Assembly (NCBI RefSeq): GCF_007680605.1
Contig: NZ_VEIO01000001.1
Span: 1,550,001 to 1,614,000, forward strand
Reading direction: 5' to 3'
From: Paenibacillus xylanexedens
GTDB lineage: Bacteria; Bacillota; Bacilli; Paenibacillales; Paenibacillaceae
Length of the DNA: 64,000 nt
Position 1 is the first letter of the stretch. Every line of letters starts with the position of its first letter. Below the pieces are notes generated by a model, which saw only the letters and a program-made list of their open reading frames with translations, searched no databases and was not told the origin of the DNA. Of this stretch, positions 19,090 through 28,743 are shown piece after piece. Made by a program: the position numbers and the translations under genes.

Positions 19090-20332
19090 AGAAGGCCTCT
19101 GGAATATCGTCGTTAGAGACGGGAAGTTTGAGCAGATTACGCAAGATCCACAGCCAGCTTCGGGTACAAGTGAAGAGACACTGGATGCTGGCGGAGCACT
19201 GGTGCTACCACCATTCATTGAACCGCATATTCACCTGGATACAACACTGACAGCAGGGGAACCGGAGTGGAATTTGAGCGGTACGTTGTTCGAAGGTATC
19301 CAGCGCTGGTCGGAGCGTAAAGCATTTCTGACCCATGAGGATGTGAAAACACGTTCCAAAACAGCTTTGAAATGGCAGATGGCCCAGGGCATTCAGCATG
19401 TGAGAACACATGTGGACGTTACAGATCCAAGCCTGATCGCCGTTAAAGCGATGCTTGAAGTGAAGGAAGAACTGGCACCGTACATCGACATTCAACTGGT
19501 TGCTTTTCCGCAAGAAGGTATTCATTCGTATCCTAACGGCGCAGCATTGCTGGAAGAATCTCTGAAAATGGGCGTTGACGTTGTAGGTGGCATCCCGCAC
19601 TTCGAGTTTACTCGTGAGTATGGCGTTGATTCCATGAGAGTGGCCTTTGACCTGGCTGAAAAATACGACCGTCTCATCGATATTCACTGTGATGAAATTG
19701 ATGATGAACAATCCCGTTTCATCGAAGTTGTTGCCAAGGAAGCGTATGAACGCGGGCTGGGCTCACGCACGACGGCAAGTCATACAACAGCGATGGGATC
19801 TTACAACGATGCGTACACATACAAGCTGTTCCGTCTGTTGAAGATGGCCAATCTGAACTTTGTGTCCAATCCGCTGGTGAACATCCACCTGCAGGGACGT
19901 TTTGACACGTATCCGAAGAGAAGAGGACTGACTCGGGTGAAGGAGCTGCAGGAAGCGGGTCTGAACGTCTGCTTCGGACATGATGATATCTTCGATCCAT
20001 GGTATCCGCTCGGTACGGGCAATATGATGCAAGTACTGCACATGGGCATTCATGCTTCACAGTTGCTGGGATACGACCAGATTGTGAATTCCATCGACCT
20101 GATTACGAAAAATAGCGCCAAAACACTGCACATTGAAGATCGTTACGGTGTTGAAGAAGGCAAGCCGGCTAACTTCATCATTATGGAAGCGGAGAATGAA
20201 TACGAAGCGGTGCGCAAACAGGCAGCGGTTCTGTACTCCTTCAGAAAAGGACGTAAAATCGCGGAAACAAAACCCCGCGATACATCCATTATTCTGGATG
20301 GTAGCGTAGAAAAGGTTACTTTCAATAAATAG
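19058..20332 (+). CDS. codA: Cytosine deaminase
   Basis: 424 residues (E. coli CodA is 427). Amidohydrolase fold converting cytosine to uracil and ammonia. Metal ligands His57 and His59 (PHIHLDTTL), a further His plus the catalytic Glu in [17 protein letters not shown], and the Asp in [18 protein letters not shown] are present. Start chosen at ATG 19058, after AAGGGG inside the codB end; the ORF is open further upstream without an SD. Together with codB it allows salvage of cytosine to uracil, hence UMP, which fits PyrR-type control. Confidence 0.95.
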   Translation: MIIQNAKLRGKEGLWNIVVRDGKFEQITQDPQPASGTSEETLDAGGALVLPPFIEPHIHLDTTLTAGEPEWNLSGTLFEGIQRWSERKAFLTHEDVKTRSKTALKWQMAQGIQHVRTHVDVTDPSLIAVKAMLEVKEELAPYIDIQLVAFPQEGIHSYPNGAALLEESLKMGVDVVGGIPHFEFTREYGVDSMRVAFDLAEKYDRLIDIHCDEIDDEQSRFIEVVAKEAYERGLGSRTTASHTTAMGSYNDAYTYKLFRLLKMANLNFVSNPLVNIHLQGRFDTYPKRRGLTRVKELQEAGLNVCFGHDDIFDPWYPLGTGNMMQVLHMGIHASQLLGYDQIVNSIDLITKNSAKTLHIEDRYGVEEGKPANFIIMEAENEYEAVRKQAAVLYSFRKGRKIAETKPRDTSIILDGSVEKVTFNK

Positions 20333-20353
20333 TAATAGGGCGAACTTTCCGTT

Positions 20354-20414
20354 CCTTGATACAGGATCAAACCATCTATAGTCTGTGTGGTGTTGACTCT
20401 GTATCAAGGTTTTT
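20354..20414 (+). terminator. Terminator of codBA
   Basis: CCTTGATACAG (20354-20364) pairs perfectly with CTGTATCAAGG (20399-20409), followed by TTTTT. Confidence 0.85.
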
Positions 20415-20594
20415 CTTTTTCGGGATACAACATTAGGAAATGGATATGGTGAGATGCGATGAGAACATATCGAAAAATAAATAGGATATATTGTAATAAT
20501 ATGAATTTACTTCAATTAAATCATCGTTTATACTAGATTCAATCCGACAAAGTGCTAGAAACAGCAGAAAAGAAAAGTTTAATCTATATTTTTA

Positions 20595-20608
20595 TGTAAG
20601 CGCTTTTA
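20595..20608 (+). promoter_or_regulatory. Candidate cre (CcpA) site
   Basis: TGTAAGCGCTTTTA fits the catabolite-response consensus TGWAARCGYTWNCW at most positions. Located 109 bp before the CE4 gene start, where repression by preferred sugars would be expected for a secreted polysaccharide enzyme. No other feature was recognised in 20415-20716. Confidence 0.55.
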
Positions 20609-20716
20609 TCGGAAATGGTGTGGCTCAGTGAGAGGAGGCGTAGCGAAATACAGCAGTAAGGATGCCGATTGAATCAGAATAAGTATGATGTTAACCAATT
20701 CACTGGAGGTGTGTTC

Positions 20717-21781
20717 ATGTTTAAATCCAAGCTTGTTAAAGCCGCAATGTCTGTTGCTCTTTTAGGTTCGTTATTTTCTATCCCGCCGTTGCCTTCCGCC
20801 AGTGCGGCCGATGCGAGTTGTCCCAACGGTTATGTAGGGCTGACTTTTGACGACGGTCCTTCCAACAATACGAATAATATTCTTAACGCATTGAAACAGT
20901 CCGGACTGCGCGCGACCATGTTTAATACGGGACAAAACGCCCAAAATAACCAGGCTTTGGTTCGTGCCCAAGTATCCGCCGGGATGTGGATTGGCAACCA
21001 CTCCTATACTCACGCAGATATGACGAAGCTGAATACTTCTCAGATGGCATCTGAGATTACACGTACACAGCAGACGATTCGTTCAATTACAGGCTCGTCG
21101 CCTTCGCTATTCAGGCCGCCATATGGTGCCACCAACGCAACGGTGAAATCGGTCATTAGCCAGAACGGTTTGAGAGAAGTATTGTGGAATGTCGATTCTC
21201 AGGATTGGAACGGGGCAAGTACTTCCCAGATCGTCGCAGCAGTCAATCGCATGGCAAGCGGTGACGTCATTTTGATGCATGATCAGTACCAGACAACACT
21301 TCAGGCTATTCCTCAGATTGCTCAAAATCTGAAAAATCGCGGCTTGTGTGCCGGCATGATCTCTCCATCCACCGGGCGAGCGGTTGCACCGGACGGGGGA
21401 ACGAACAATCCGCCAGCAACGACGGTAAGAATCGAAACAGAGAATATGACGAAAAGCGGACAGTATACCGGCAACATCAGCTCTCCGTTCAACGGTGTTG
21501 TTCTCTACGCCAATAATGACGCTGTGCGCACGACACATAATTTTTCAAGCGGAACGCATTCATTCGCTTTGCGAGGTGCGTCGAACAATGCCAATATGGC
21601 CAGAGTGGATCTGAAAATCGGCGGACAGACGAAAGGCACGTTTTATTTTGGGGGTAGCAGTCCTGCCGTGTATACCCTAAATAATATCAGTCATGGCACT
21701 GGAAATCAGGTAATTGAGCTGATCGTAACAGCAGATGACGGTACATGGGACGCATATCTCGATTATTTGGAAATAAGTTAG
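20717..21781 (+). CDS. Secreted CE4 polysaccharide deacetylase with C-terminal CBM
   Basis: 354 residues. Signal peptide 1-31 (SASA cut), NodB/CE4 deacetylase domain (about 35-225), Pro/Thr linker, and a C-terminal beta-sandwich carbohydrate-binding module (about 232-354) resembling CBM36 of Paenibacillus xylanases. CE4 motifs all seen: TFDDGP (43-48), metal His95 and His99 in HSYTH, RPPYG (133-137), DSQDW and ILMHD. Removes acetyl groups from xylan, chitin or peptidoglycan; the CBM favours xylan. ATG 20717 sits 7 nt after GGAGG. A cre-like site upstream suggests carbon catabolite control. Confidence 0.87.
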   Translation: MFKSKLVKAAMSVALLGSLFSIPPLPSASAADASCPNGYVGLTFDDGPSNNTNNILNALKQSGLRATMFNTGQNAQNNQALVRAQVSAGMWIGNHSYTHADMTKLNTSQMASEITRTQQTIRSITGSSPSLFRPPYGATNATVKSVISQNGLREVLWNVDSQDWNGASTSQIVAAVNRMASGDVILMHDQYQTTLQAIPQIAQNLKNRGLCAGMISPSTGRAVAPDGGTNNPPATTVRIETENMTKSGQYTGNISSPFNGVVLYANNDAVRTTHNFSSGTHSFALRGASNNANMARVDLKIGGQTKGTFYFGGSSPAVYTLNNISHGTGNQVIELIVTADDGTWDAYLDYLEIS

Positions 21782-21838
21782 TTTGTGAATCAACTAATTT
21801 AAAGCAAAGTATTTTAACGTTAATGTTACTATGAAATG

Positions 21839-21893
21839 GGCTATTTCAATGACACGCACTTGGTAGTGTGCCGTCAGCGAAATAGCCTTTTTT
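21839..21893 (+). terminator. Terminator of the CE4 gene
   Basis: GGCTATTTC (21839-21847) pairs with GAAATAGCC (21879-21887), then six T. The loop contains a second small stem. Confidence 0.85.
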
Positions 21894-21922
21894 GCATGTT
21901 TTGCAAATGAAGATAAAAAAAG

Positions 21923-21950
21923 TGAAAACAAAATGTGACCAAATGTCGTC
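21923..21950 (+). promoter_or_regulatory. Candidate ECF-type promoter of the sigma factor gene
   Basis: TGAAAAC at 21923-21929 and CGTC at 21947-21950 with a 17-bp gap fit the general ECF pattern (TGAAAC, 16-17 bp, CGTC). ECF factors usually transcribe their own operon. No sigma-A promoter of comparable quality was seen. Confidence 0.45.
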
Positions 21951-21989
21951 CGTAAGAGTGTTTAGGGTATAAAGGAGGGCACAACAACC

Positions 21990-22484
21990 ATGCAGCAAAC
22001 CATATCCCAACCAAGTGATGAAGTCACGAACATCTATGATACATACGCGGATACGCTATTCCGGATTGCAATGGTTCACCTCGGCAAGCGGGAAGACGCG
22101 GAAGAAGCTACTCAGGACACATTCATTAAATGGATGGAAAAAGCGCCTGTGTTCAACGATGCGGAACATCAAAAAGCATGGTTGATTCGGGTGATTACCA
22201 ATCATTGCAAATCCCTGCTCCGTAAAGGCTGGCGTAAACGGGAAGTCAAGCTGGAAGCCGTGGAACCCGTCATGATGGATAATCCTGAAGATCAGGCTTT
22301 GATTGAACTGGTGTTGTCTCTGCCCGTGAAATATAGATCGGTAGTTCATCTCTATTATTACGAAGACTATGGTATCCGCGACATTAGCAAGATTTTAGAG
22401 ATTAGTGAATCAGCTGCGAAGATGAGATTGCAACGGGGGAGACAACTTTTAAAACTGGAGCTTGAGGGGGAGGAACAGCTATGA
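21990..22484 (+). CDS. ECF-type RNA polymerase sigma factor
   Basis: 164 residues with sigma region 2 (YADTLFRIAMVHLGKREDAEEATQDTFIKW, about 17-47) and region 4 (LPVKYRSVVHLYYYEDYGIRDISKIL, about 110-136), and no regions 1 or 3, as in ECF factors. Directs RNA polymerase to a small stress regulon. The next gene overlaps by 4 bp and encodes a one-pass membrane protein, the expected anti-sigma factor. An ECF-like promoter lies upstream. Confidence 0.9.
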   Translation: MQQTISQPSDEVTNIYDTYADTLFRIAMVHLGKREDAEEATQDTFIKWMEKAPVFNDAEHQKAWLIRVITNHCKSLLRKGWRKREVKLEAVEPVMMDNPEDQALIELVLSLPVKYRSVVHLYYYEDYGIRDISKILEISESAAKMRLQRGRQLLKLELEGEEQL

Positions 22485-23500
22485 ACGAACAACAATTCAA
22501 ACAACGATATAAGAAAGCGGTGGATCAGATGAAGCCAGATGACCAGATGAAAAAAAGAATCGAACAAAAGGTGAATTTCCAGCGTCAGTCAACGAAACGT
22601 CCTCGTAAATCGCTGTATATCGCAGCGAGTGTTGTGGTTGCAGCAGGCATCGGACTGTCAGCACCAACGGTATGGCAACAATGGGGTGGAACGACTGCAC
22701 CTGCAAAAGAGACTGCGTTAAATAACGGAGAGGTTAACCCAGTTAAGGTTACCAAAGGAGAGACTGCGATCAAAACTGAAGACTCAAACATTGTGCCCGT
22801 AGAGATTCCGAAAATGGAGTTACCCAGTGATGATAAGAATGTTAAAGCAAGTATGATCGGATTAGTTGTTTATCAGGGCAACGTCTACACCGAATCTGCG
22901 ACAACAGTGGATGCTGCAGATGCCTTGTCGCTTCGCGGAGAGGAACTGGGCAAAACGACTGGTGGCATCCATGAGCGAAGTGGTAAGGATGACTACAAAG
23001 AGCTAGCCTCGACGATTGGTACAGCAGATATTTACACCGTAAAAGGATATGATTCCGATTTTCGGATTATGTCTTATACGGAAATAGACGGTCAGATTTA
23101 TGCGCAATTTTTTGATAAAACCAATGGGATATCAGTCAGCGGGCTATCGGATCTCCTCGGTAAACTTAACATGAAGGATCATGTGACTGCGGCACAGTGG
23201 GAGAGCTTTGATAGCTGGAATAACGGGCTCCAGCAGCTTCAGCAGCTTCCGGTAGACGGCTCCCTCAAGAGCTTTACTGAGGCACTGTCTTTAGCGGCTC
23301 CGGTTGCAGCCAGTCCTGAACTGGATGAACGTCTCTATGGCAAAGAAGATCGTAAAATGATTTATTTGACTCTTGAGGATAAAACAAAGGTTAAACTTGT
23401 CCTGTTCGGAGAGGAAGGCATGGTACGTTACGGCTTTGCGCCTGTATTTTTTAAAGTAGAGCAGGGTGCATTCCAGCAATTTTGGAACAGTCTTAAGTAA
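22481..23500 (+). CDS. Putative membrane anti-sigma factor
   Basis: 339 residues: a charged cytoplasmic N-terminus (1-43) that could bind the sigma factor, one membrane helix (about 44-62), and an extracytoplasmic domain of ~270 residues of no family I can name. The ATGA overlap with the sigma gene is the main evidence for function. The N-terminal part lacks a Zn-binding HxxxCxxC motif, so it is not a ZAS-type anti-sigma. The large external domain probably senses an envelope signal. Confidence 0.7.
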   Translation: MNEQQFKQRYKKAVDQMKPDDQMKKRIEQKVNFQRQSTKRPRKSLYIAASVVVAAGIGLSAPTVWQQWGGTTAPAKETALNNGEVNPVKVTKGETAIKTEDSNIVPVEIPKMELPSDDKNVKASMIGLVVYQGNVYTESATTVDAADALSLRGEELGKTTGGIHERSGKDDYKELASTIGTADIYTVKGYDSDFRIMSYTEIDGQIYAQFFDKTNGISVSGLSDLLGKLNMKDHVTAAQWESFDSWNNGLQQLQQLPVDGSLKSFTEALSLAAPVAASPELDERLYGKEDRKMIYLTLEDKTKVKLVLFGEEGMVRYGFAPVFFKVEQGAFQQFWNSLK

Positions 23501-23565
23501 CTAAATGATCTGTTTTTGGTGAGCAGAATGAACTATTGGGTAAGTAGAACGAAGCTACAATATAC

Positions 23566-23596
23566 AAAGAGAACAGCCATCTGGCTGCTCTTTTTT
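23566..23596 (+). terminator. Terminator of the ECF sigma operon
   Basis: Compact hairpin AAAGAG-aa-CAGCCA / TGGCTG-CTCTTT (23566-23593) followed by T-run. Confidence 0.8.
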
Positions 23597-23644
23597 TGGA
23601 TGCATAAATGGTCGAATAGTCAAAAAAAGGTTCGCAATGAAGAC

Positions 23645-24508
23645 CTAGAAGGTCATGGACTTTTCATTTAGCAACCTCATGAACTGATGTAGCGCACGAC
23701 TGACATATCGATTTTCACCCCGTACAAATGTGGTGGTAGTCGGTGTGAGTACATCGGATAGATTATGCAGTGTGTAGGCTTCAGGCTTGTTGTGTACAAC
23801 GCTGCAAGGCATGATCGTAACAGCGATTCCGGAGTCTACACAACTGAGTAGGTTTTCCATTGTACTGACTTCAATCAATTTTTTGGCTGAAAGTCCTTCT
23901 TCGGCCAAAAACTTTTCTGTAATCTCACGATACGGGCACCCTTGCGGAAAGACAACCCACGAAAGCCGACAAAACGATTCCAGAAGCGTATCCGTTCGTT
24001 TCGAGATGATGTGAACCGTATCCTGCATCTCATATTCGACCTTTAATCCTTCCTTCACGCAGGCTCCGCTAATGAAAGCACCATCCAGTTCAGAAGACTG
24101 AATTTTCTGCCTTAGTACCTTGGGGGAGGTGGCGTTCACCAGCGAAATGGATACGTCTGGATACTTCATCTGATACTCATTCAAAATCTCGATGAAACGA
24201 CGTGAAGCAGCGGTTTCGACGATTCCGATTCTCAACGTACCCGAAGGTTCCTCCGGATCTGCCATCTCTTGTTGCAAATCATGTAGCAGACCTCGAATCC
24301 GTGACGCATAAGCAAGGAACTGCGTTCCTTTTTCCGTAGGTATCACCCCTTTGGAAGAGCGATTAAACAATTGTACCTGGTATTCTTCCTCCAATTTTTT
24401 GATCCGTGTCGTGACATTGGACTGGGCGTAGTTTAGTTCCTTGGCTGCTTGTGAAATTTTGCCCGAGCGTCCAACGGCCAGCATAATATCAATATCAGAT
24501 AGTTCCAT
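23645..24508 (-). CDS. LysR-family regulator
   Basis: 287 residues; winged helix-turn-helix at 1-60 (DIDIMLAVGRSGKISQAAKEL, then NYAQSNVTTRIKKLEEE) and a periplasmic-binding-fold effector domain from about 90. It is divergent from the Old Yellow Enzyme gene at 24679, the usual place for a LysR target. A 6-4-6 inverted repeat (24545-24560) lies 37 bp upstream of its start. Effector unknown. Confidence 0.88.
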   Translation of the reverse strand: MELSDIDIMLAVGRSGKISQAAKELNYAQSNVTTRIKKLEEEYQVQLFNRSSKGVIPTEKGTQFLAYASRIRGLLHDLQQEMADPEEPSGTLRIGIVETAASRRFIEILNEYQMKYPDVSISLVNATSPKVLRQKIQSSELDGAFISGACVKEGLKVEYEMQDTVHIISKRTDTLLESFCRLSWVVFPQGCPYREITEKFLAEEGLSAKKLIEVSTMENLLSCVDSGIAVTIMPCSVVHNKPEAYTLHNLSDVLTPTTTTFVRGENRYVSRALHQFMRLLNEKSMTF

Positions 24509-24544
24509 GACAGCCTCCCGAACAGCAATTTTTTAGGCGAAAAA

Positions 24545-24560
24545 AGAACGATTGTTCTTC
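24545..24560. promoter_or_regulatory. Candidate LysR operator
   Basis: Perfect inverted repeat AAGAAC-gatt-GTTCTT between the divergent lysR and oxidoreductase genes. Position and symmetry fit a LysR recognition site; binding is inferred. Confidence 0.45.
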
Positions 24561-24678
24561 GTTATTCCTTTAAGGAAAGGTATCACTCTCAGTGATGGAC
24601 CTATATATTCTAATCATTTTACGATATGTCTGATCCGTTCTACAATAGCTTTAATTCAAACAGAGAAGAGGAAATGAC

Positions 24679-25734
24679 ATGTCTGAATCCAATTTATATA
24701 TGTTTCAACCCGTAACGATCAACCAATGGAAGCTTCGCAATCGTATCGTCATGGCACCACTGACCAGGGGGTTTGCACGGGATCAGGACGGGACGGTAAC
24801 TGATGAGATGGTTGCTTATTACGAACAACGAGCTAAAGATGGCGTGGGTTTAATCATTACGGAAGGGATTAATCCAATGCTTTCAGGCAAAGGGACATAC
24901 GGGGTACCTGGATTATATACGGAGGCACAGATCGCTTCATGGAAAAAGGTAACAGAGGCTGTTCATCGACACGGCGGTACGATCATCGCACAATTATGGC
25001 ATGTAGGACGCCTCTCGCATTCCGACTTGATCGGAAGGAAGCCCCAGGCGCCTTCACCCATCCAAGCGGAGGGAAAGGTGCATAAGCTTCACAAGCCCTA
25101 TGAATGCCCTCAAGCCATGACTCCGTTGGAGATCGGGGATGTCATCTATCGTTTTCAGATGGCTGCACGCAATGCTGTTTTGTCAGGGTTTGACGGAGTT
25201 GAGCTCCATGCAGCGCATGGGTATCTGATTGATCAATTCATCAATGAGCGTACGAACAAACGAACAGACCAATATGGTGGCGGTCTTCAGGAGAGACTCC
25301 GTTTTTTGAGAGAGGTTATTGAGGCGGTAAAAAAAGAAATCAGCGTGGAACGCATAAGCATCCGGTTTTCCGAAAAAAAGGATGACGATCCTTCTTATTC
25401 ATGGGCCTCTAGAGTCGGGACTCTCCACGCCTATCTGGAGCTGTTTCGTGAAACGGGCATCACCATTCTGCACCCTTCAACCGAAAGTTTTGCAAGTGTC
25501 TGGTTAAACGGACTCAACTTCCATCAGGCCATTCGGACACAATGGGAACACATCATGATCGGCGTAGGAAATCTTAGTCTGGATACAGCAGAAGAGGCAG
25601 TTATGGACAGTGTAATTGATCTGGCAGCTTTTGGCCGACCATTCATTGCCAACCCCGATCTGGTACACAAGTGGAAGTCGGGAATTCCGCTAACAGAGTA
25701 CAATGGCACCAGACAATTATCCGTTTTAATATGA
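24679..25734 (+). CDS. NADH:flavin oxidoreductase, Old Yellow Enzyme family
   Basis: 351-residue FMN-dependent ene-reductase. TIM-barrel motifs: MAPLTRGFARDQDGTVTDEM, IAQLWHVGRLSH (YqjM-like region), HAAHGYLIDQF with the substrate-binding His pair and the Tyr following, NERTNKRTDQYGG, and the FMN-phosphate region FGRPFIANPDLV. Reduces activated C=C bonds of enones, quinones or nitro-compounds with NAD(P)H. Its last 9 bp overlap the convergent HxlR gene. Divergent LysR gene is the likely regulator. Confidence 0.9.
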   Translation: MSESNLYMFQPVTINQWKLRNRIVMAPLTRGFARDQDGTVTDEMVAYYEQRAKDGVGLIITEGINPMLSGKGTYGVPGLYTEAQIASWKKVTEAVHRHGGTIIAQLWHVGRLSHSDLIGRKPQAPSPIQAEGKVHKLHKPYECPQAMTPLEIGDVIYRFQMAARNAVLSGFDGVELHAAHGYLIDQFINERTNKRTDQYGGGLQERLRFLREVIEAVKKEISVERISIRFSEKKDDDPSYSWASRVGTLHAYLELFRETGITILHPSTESFASVWLNGLNFHQAIRTQWEHIMIGVGNLSLDTAEEAVMDSVIDLAAFGRPFIANPDLVHKWKSGIPLTEYNGTRQLSVLI

Positions 25735-26067
25735 ATCCGTAGCTTGCTGCATATTTTTTTGACCCCATAACACCATCGATTCGATTAAAGGAACCAATTC
25801 TTTGCCGGATGGCGTGAGTGAATATTCGACTCTTGGCGGAATTTCGTTATATTGCTCCCGATGCACGATTCCGTATTGAATTAAATCTTTCAAGCAATTT
25901 GTTAACATCGTTGGTGTTATGCCGGGGAGCCTTCTTTTTAATTCGTTATATCGAATACTGTCATCTTCACTCAGAATGGCCAGGATCGGCAGATTCCACT
26001 TGCCGCCAATTACCTGAAAAGCATAGGTTGCCGGGCAGAGTTGATCAAAATTAAAATCATATTTCAC
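25726..26067 (-). CDS. HxlR-family thiol-sensing-type regulator
   Basis: 113-residue winged-helix protein of the HxlR/DUF24 family: CPATYAFQVIGGKWNLPIL at the N-terminus, then RYNELKRRLPGITPTMLTNCL and a wing VEYSLTPSGKEL. Cys11 is the family's conserved redox cysteine (the one used by YodB and HypR to sense quinones or disulfide stress). Divergent from a DsbA-like protein gene, with a candidate operator at 26107-26124 between them, and convergent with the Old Yellow Enzyme gene. Confidence 0.9.
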   Translation of the reverse strand: MKYDFNFDQLCPATYAFQVIGGKWNLPILAILSEDDSIRYNELKRRLPGITPTMLTNCLKDLIQYGIVHREQYNEIPPRVEYSLTPSGKELVPLIESMVLWGQKNMQQATDSY

Positions 26068-26106
26068 ACAAAAACCTCCAAGCCAAAGTTGTTGTTCCGG
26101 TCCAAT

Positions 26107-26173
26107 AGTATACTTTTTGATACTTAGTCAGAAAAAGAATCGTACTTGTTCTGTAGATTGTAGATATTATAAT
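26107..26173 (+). promoter_or_regulatory. Candidate HxlR operator and DsbA-gene promoter
   Basis: Inverted repeat AGTAT-8 nt-ATACT (26107-26124), whose core TACTTTTTGATACTTA resembles the published YodB-type site TACTATTTGTAAGTA. A TTGTTC / 16 bp / TATAAT promoter (26146-26173) lies just downstream, facing the DsbA-like gene. Confidence 0.45.
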
Positions 26174-26223
26174 CATACTAACACAAAGTTAATTCAATAG
26201 ATAAGATCAAAAAGGGCGGGATA

Positions 26224-27141
26224 ATGATGAATAATGAATCCATGATGTGTGATTTGGAAACGGGCGTATGCGGTGTGACAGATGAAGAAGAGTTGCAAGT
26301 AATTAATCTTAAACAGGAAGAGAAGAAAATAACACTTTATTATGCTACAGACCCCATTTGCTCACACTGCTGGGCACTGGAACCTGTGTTGAATCGTTTT
26401 ATAGAAGAGTACGGTCATTATTTTAATGTGGAGACCAAAATGGGTGGTTTATTAGCGAGCTGGGAAGGATTCTCTGATGGGGCAAACGGCATTCAGAAAC
26501 CTGCGGATGTGGCAGGCCACTGGAGAGAAGTAGGCGAGCACTCACGGATGCCGATTGACGGTTCTGTATGGCTTGAGAACCCGATCCAGTCATCCTATCC
26601 GCCTTCCCGTGTGTATAAAGTCATTGAGCGAATGTATCCCGGGAAAGAACAAGCCTATCTAAGAGTTGCGCGTGAAGCCGTATTTGCGATGAATCAAAAT
26701 ATTGGGGAAGATGGCGTACTCCTTGAGCTTGTGAATGGGCTAGGGCTGAATGGAAAAGAAATCGTAGACAGTGCTGCTCAGCAATCTGCACAAGACTTGT
26801 TGGAAGAAGACATTGAGATGACTGCCCGTCTAGGCGTTCGAGGTTTTCCATCCATTATTATTGTCAACAAGGAGCAGCAAGGCATCAAAGTGGTTGGAGC
26901 TCGCCCTCTGGAAACCTACGTTCAAGCACTGCAACAGATTCTGGGTGAAGCGCCGAAGCCCAAGAAGATTGCTACATTGTCTAACAAAATCAAAGAAGGA
27001 CATCTGCTGTTCTCCAAAGAAATTGAAGTGTTGTATGATGTGGAAAAGGATGAGGTAGAGTCATTCATACAATCCGAATTAGAAGATGGTACCTATCAGG
27101 TAAGGCATATCTTAAATGAAATGGCTGTCCAGCGGGTTTAA
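26224..27141 (+). CDS. DsbA-family thioredoxin-fold protein (FrnE/SpxH-like)
   Basis: 305 residues. After a short Cys-bearing N-tail (Cys9, Cys16) comes a DsbA-type thioredoxin fold with an intact CSHC active pair (Cys46, Cys49; ATDPICSHCWALEP), an alpha-helical insert, and the cis-Pro loop GVRGFPSIIIV near residue 207. No signal peptide, so it works in the cytoplasm; the family includes disulfide isomerases (FrnE) and the ClpXP adaptor for Spx (YjbH/SpxH). Divergent HxlR gene is the likely regulator. Which sub-role applies cannot be settled from sequence. Confidence 0.82.
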   Translation: MMNNESMMCDLETGVCGVTDEEELQVINLKQEEKKITLYYATDPICSHCWALEPVLNRFIEEYGHYFNVETKMGGLLASWEGFSDGANGIQKPADVAGHWREVGEHSRMPIDGSVWLENPIQSSYPPSRVYKVIERMYPGKEQAYLRVAREAVFAMNQNIGEDGVLLELVNGLGLNGKEIVDSAAQQSAQDLLEEDIEMTARLGVRGFPSIIIVNKEQQGIKVVGARPLETYVQALQQILGEAPKPKKIATLSNKIKEGHLLFSKEIEVLYDVEKDEVESFIQSELEDGTYQVRHILNEMAVQRV

Positions 27142-27343
27142 TTGATTCAGGAAAAAGATAGAAATAAAATTAGTACATTTATCCATTCGTTATTGCAAAA
27201 TCTTCGGGGGCTGTATTCTAAAAAAGTCACATTAATACATGTGAATATGAGTTGATAATATATGAAGTGTATCTCTGATCTGAATCCACATCGTGAAGTA
27301 AATGGTTTTTGTTAGTTCACTTGGTCCGATCTGATATTGAAGT

Positions 27344-27376
27344 AAAGCAGCTACCTTGGATGGTAGCTGCTTTTTT
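27344..27376 (+). terminator. Terminator after the DsbA-like gene
   Basis: AAAGCAGCTACC (27344-27355) pairs with GGTAGCTGCTTT (27362-27373), extending into six T. It sits between convergent genes. Confidence 0.85.
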
Positions 27377-27404
27377 AAATGATATGTTTTATGCGGTAAA
27401 CTTC

Positions 27405-27971
27405 TTAAAACAGATTCTTAAAATAAACAAGATGATCCGTCCATTCCTCATGTTCGTAGATAAAACCTTTGCGAACACATTCGAATTCCAAACCTGCACT
27501 TTCAGCAAGCTTGATCGAGGGAACATTGTCCAGGTTGATGTGTGCTTCCATACGGTGGAATTTCAATGAGTCAGCTGCAATACGAAGTACTTCGCTTACT
27601 GCTTCTTTGCCGTAACCTTTTTTCCAGTGCTGATTGTGAATCGTGTACCCAAAGCTCGCCCACTGAAAAGGTTCTCTCGCCAAGGTGGCAATATCGATCA
27701 TGCCAAGATGTGTACCATCTTCTTTTCGGAAAACCCCGAAGATATATACTTTATCGTTAAACGCCAGTTCCTGATGTCTTGCAACCAGACGCTCGAACCA
27801 TTCTAATGTGCATTCGCTCATATCCATTTTTCCAGGATCGTGTCGATGTTGGGAGGGAAAACGGCTCTCGAATCCGTGAAGCCAGTTCTCGTAATCTTTA
27901 TCTTGTAGTGGGCGGATCACGAGTCTTTCGGTCTCTGACATATAATCAAATTTATTTTTCATATTACTCAA
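27405..27971 (-). CDS. GNAT acetyltransferase, RimJ/RimL type
   Basis: 188-residue GCN5-related N-acetyltransferase, transferring acetyl from acetyl-CoA to an amino group. N-terminal ETERLVIRPLQDKDYENW, then the acetyl-CoA loop in NQHWKKGYGKEAVSEVLRIA and the C-terminal AHINLDNVPSIKLAESAGL, as in ribosomal-protein acetyltransferases. TTG 27971 is well placed after AAGGAG (8 nt); an ATG nine bases further in is an alternative. Single gene; substrate unknown. Confidence 0.87.
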   Translation of the reverse strand: MSNMKNKFDYMSETERLVIRPLQDKDYENWLHGFESRFPSQHRHDPGKMDMSECTLEWFERLVARHQELAFNDKVYIFGVFRKEDGTHLGMIDIATLAREPFQWASFGYTIHNQHWKKGYGKEAVSEVLRIAADSLKFHRMEAHINLDNVPSIKLAESAGLEFECVRKGFIYEHEEWTDHLVYFKNLF

Positions 27972-28513
27972 TAGAACATCTCCTTACACTATGTATCGTT
28001 ATTAATCGTTATGAATTGCATGTCTCTCTGTTGGAGGACAGAAGTAACTCTAGTGTAACACAGATTATTTCTAATATTGGTTGGATAATCTCCCAAGGAT
28101 TCAAACTCAATCAATGAGCAATCACCTCATATCATTATCACTCAATATCACGGCTAAGCTGAATAATGCAATAGCCCTAAAGGGTGATTGTGCCTATTTT
28201 CACGAAGTTGTCAGAAAGAGTTGAGCCTTTCTTGAACGTTTATGAACAAGGGGGTATCAGCAATTGAATTGCTTAAAATTAAGGATATAATAATTTTGAT
28301 TATTAAGTCTAAGCCAATGATTACGGCGTAGCTGGATCAGAGGAGAAGAGACATCCAACCTTGGATAGCGTTTAACGTCGTTTGCAGGATTAAATGCACG
28401 GGACATGTGGCAACCTATCCTTGTATTTTGGTTTGTGATTTTTTTCTCATAAGTTGTTGGGCTAGTTTGCCTATAGCGAATTTGCGATTCACTTGAAAGC
28501 TAACAACTAACTA
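27972..28513. other. Long intergenic region upstream of cyd, left part
   Basis: About 540 bp with no credible ORF. Contains a small hairpin (CCCT-aa-AGGG near 28173-28184) and TTTGTGA...CTCATAA near 28432, which has a poor likeness to a Rex redox-operator (TTGTGA-N6-TCACAA). Several GGAT/ATCC hairpins near 28350-28370. I recognise no known riboswitch here. Confidence 0.35.
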
Positions 28514-28700
28514 ATTTACACAAAAACGGAGAGGACAGAAAAAACCTGAAAAAGCGGAGCTAAAAGCTTTCTGAAAGAAAGCTGCATCGGAAGCATACGC
28601 TTCGCCTTTATCACCGGATTTTCCCTTTGAAAAGGGAATCAAAAAATCTGGGGATAACAGCGATTGTAAGGTTATTCTGTCATCGGAGTGGATGTGTAAA
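28514..28700 (+). repeat. Folded dispersed repeat element, copy 1 (cydA leader)
   Basis: 187-bp element bounded by ATTTACACA (28514) and TGTGTAAA (28693-28700). Just inside, GACAGAAAAAACCT pairs with AGGTTATTCTGTC. The interior has two hairpins absent from copy 2 (AGCTTTC/GAAAGCT and GAAGC/GCTTC) and a long arm formed by TCGCCTTTATCACCGGATTTT with AAAATCTGGGGATAACAGCGA, capped by TTCCCTTT/AAAGGGAA. A second copy lies at 52303-52453. It ends 44 bp before the cydA ATG in the sense direction. Could be a mobile MITE-like element or a cis-acting RNA. Confidence 0.75.
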
Positions 28701-28743
28701 ACAGAAGAAGCAATGAATGGAATTTGAGAGGAGGCAATACAAA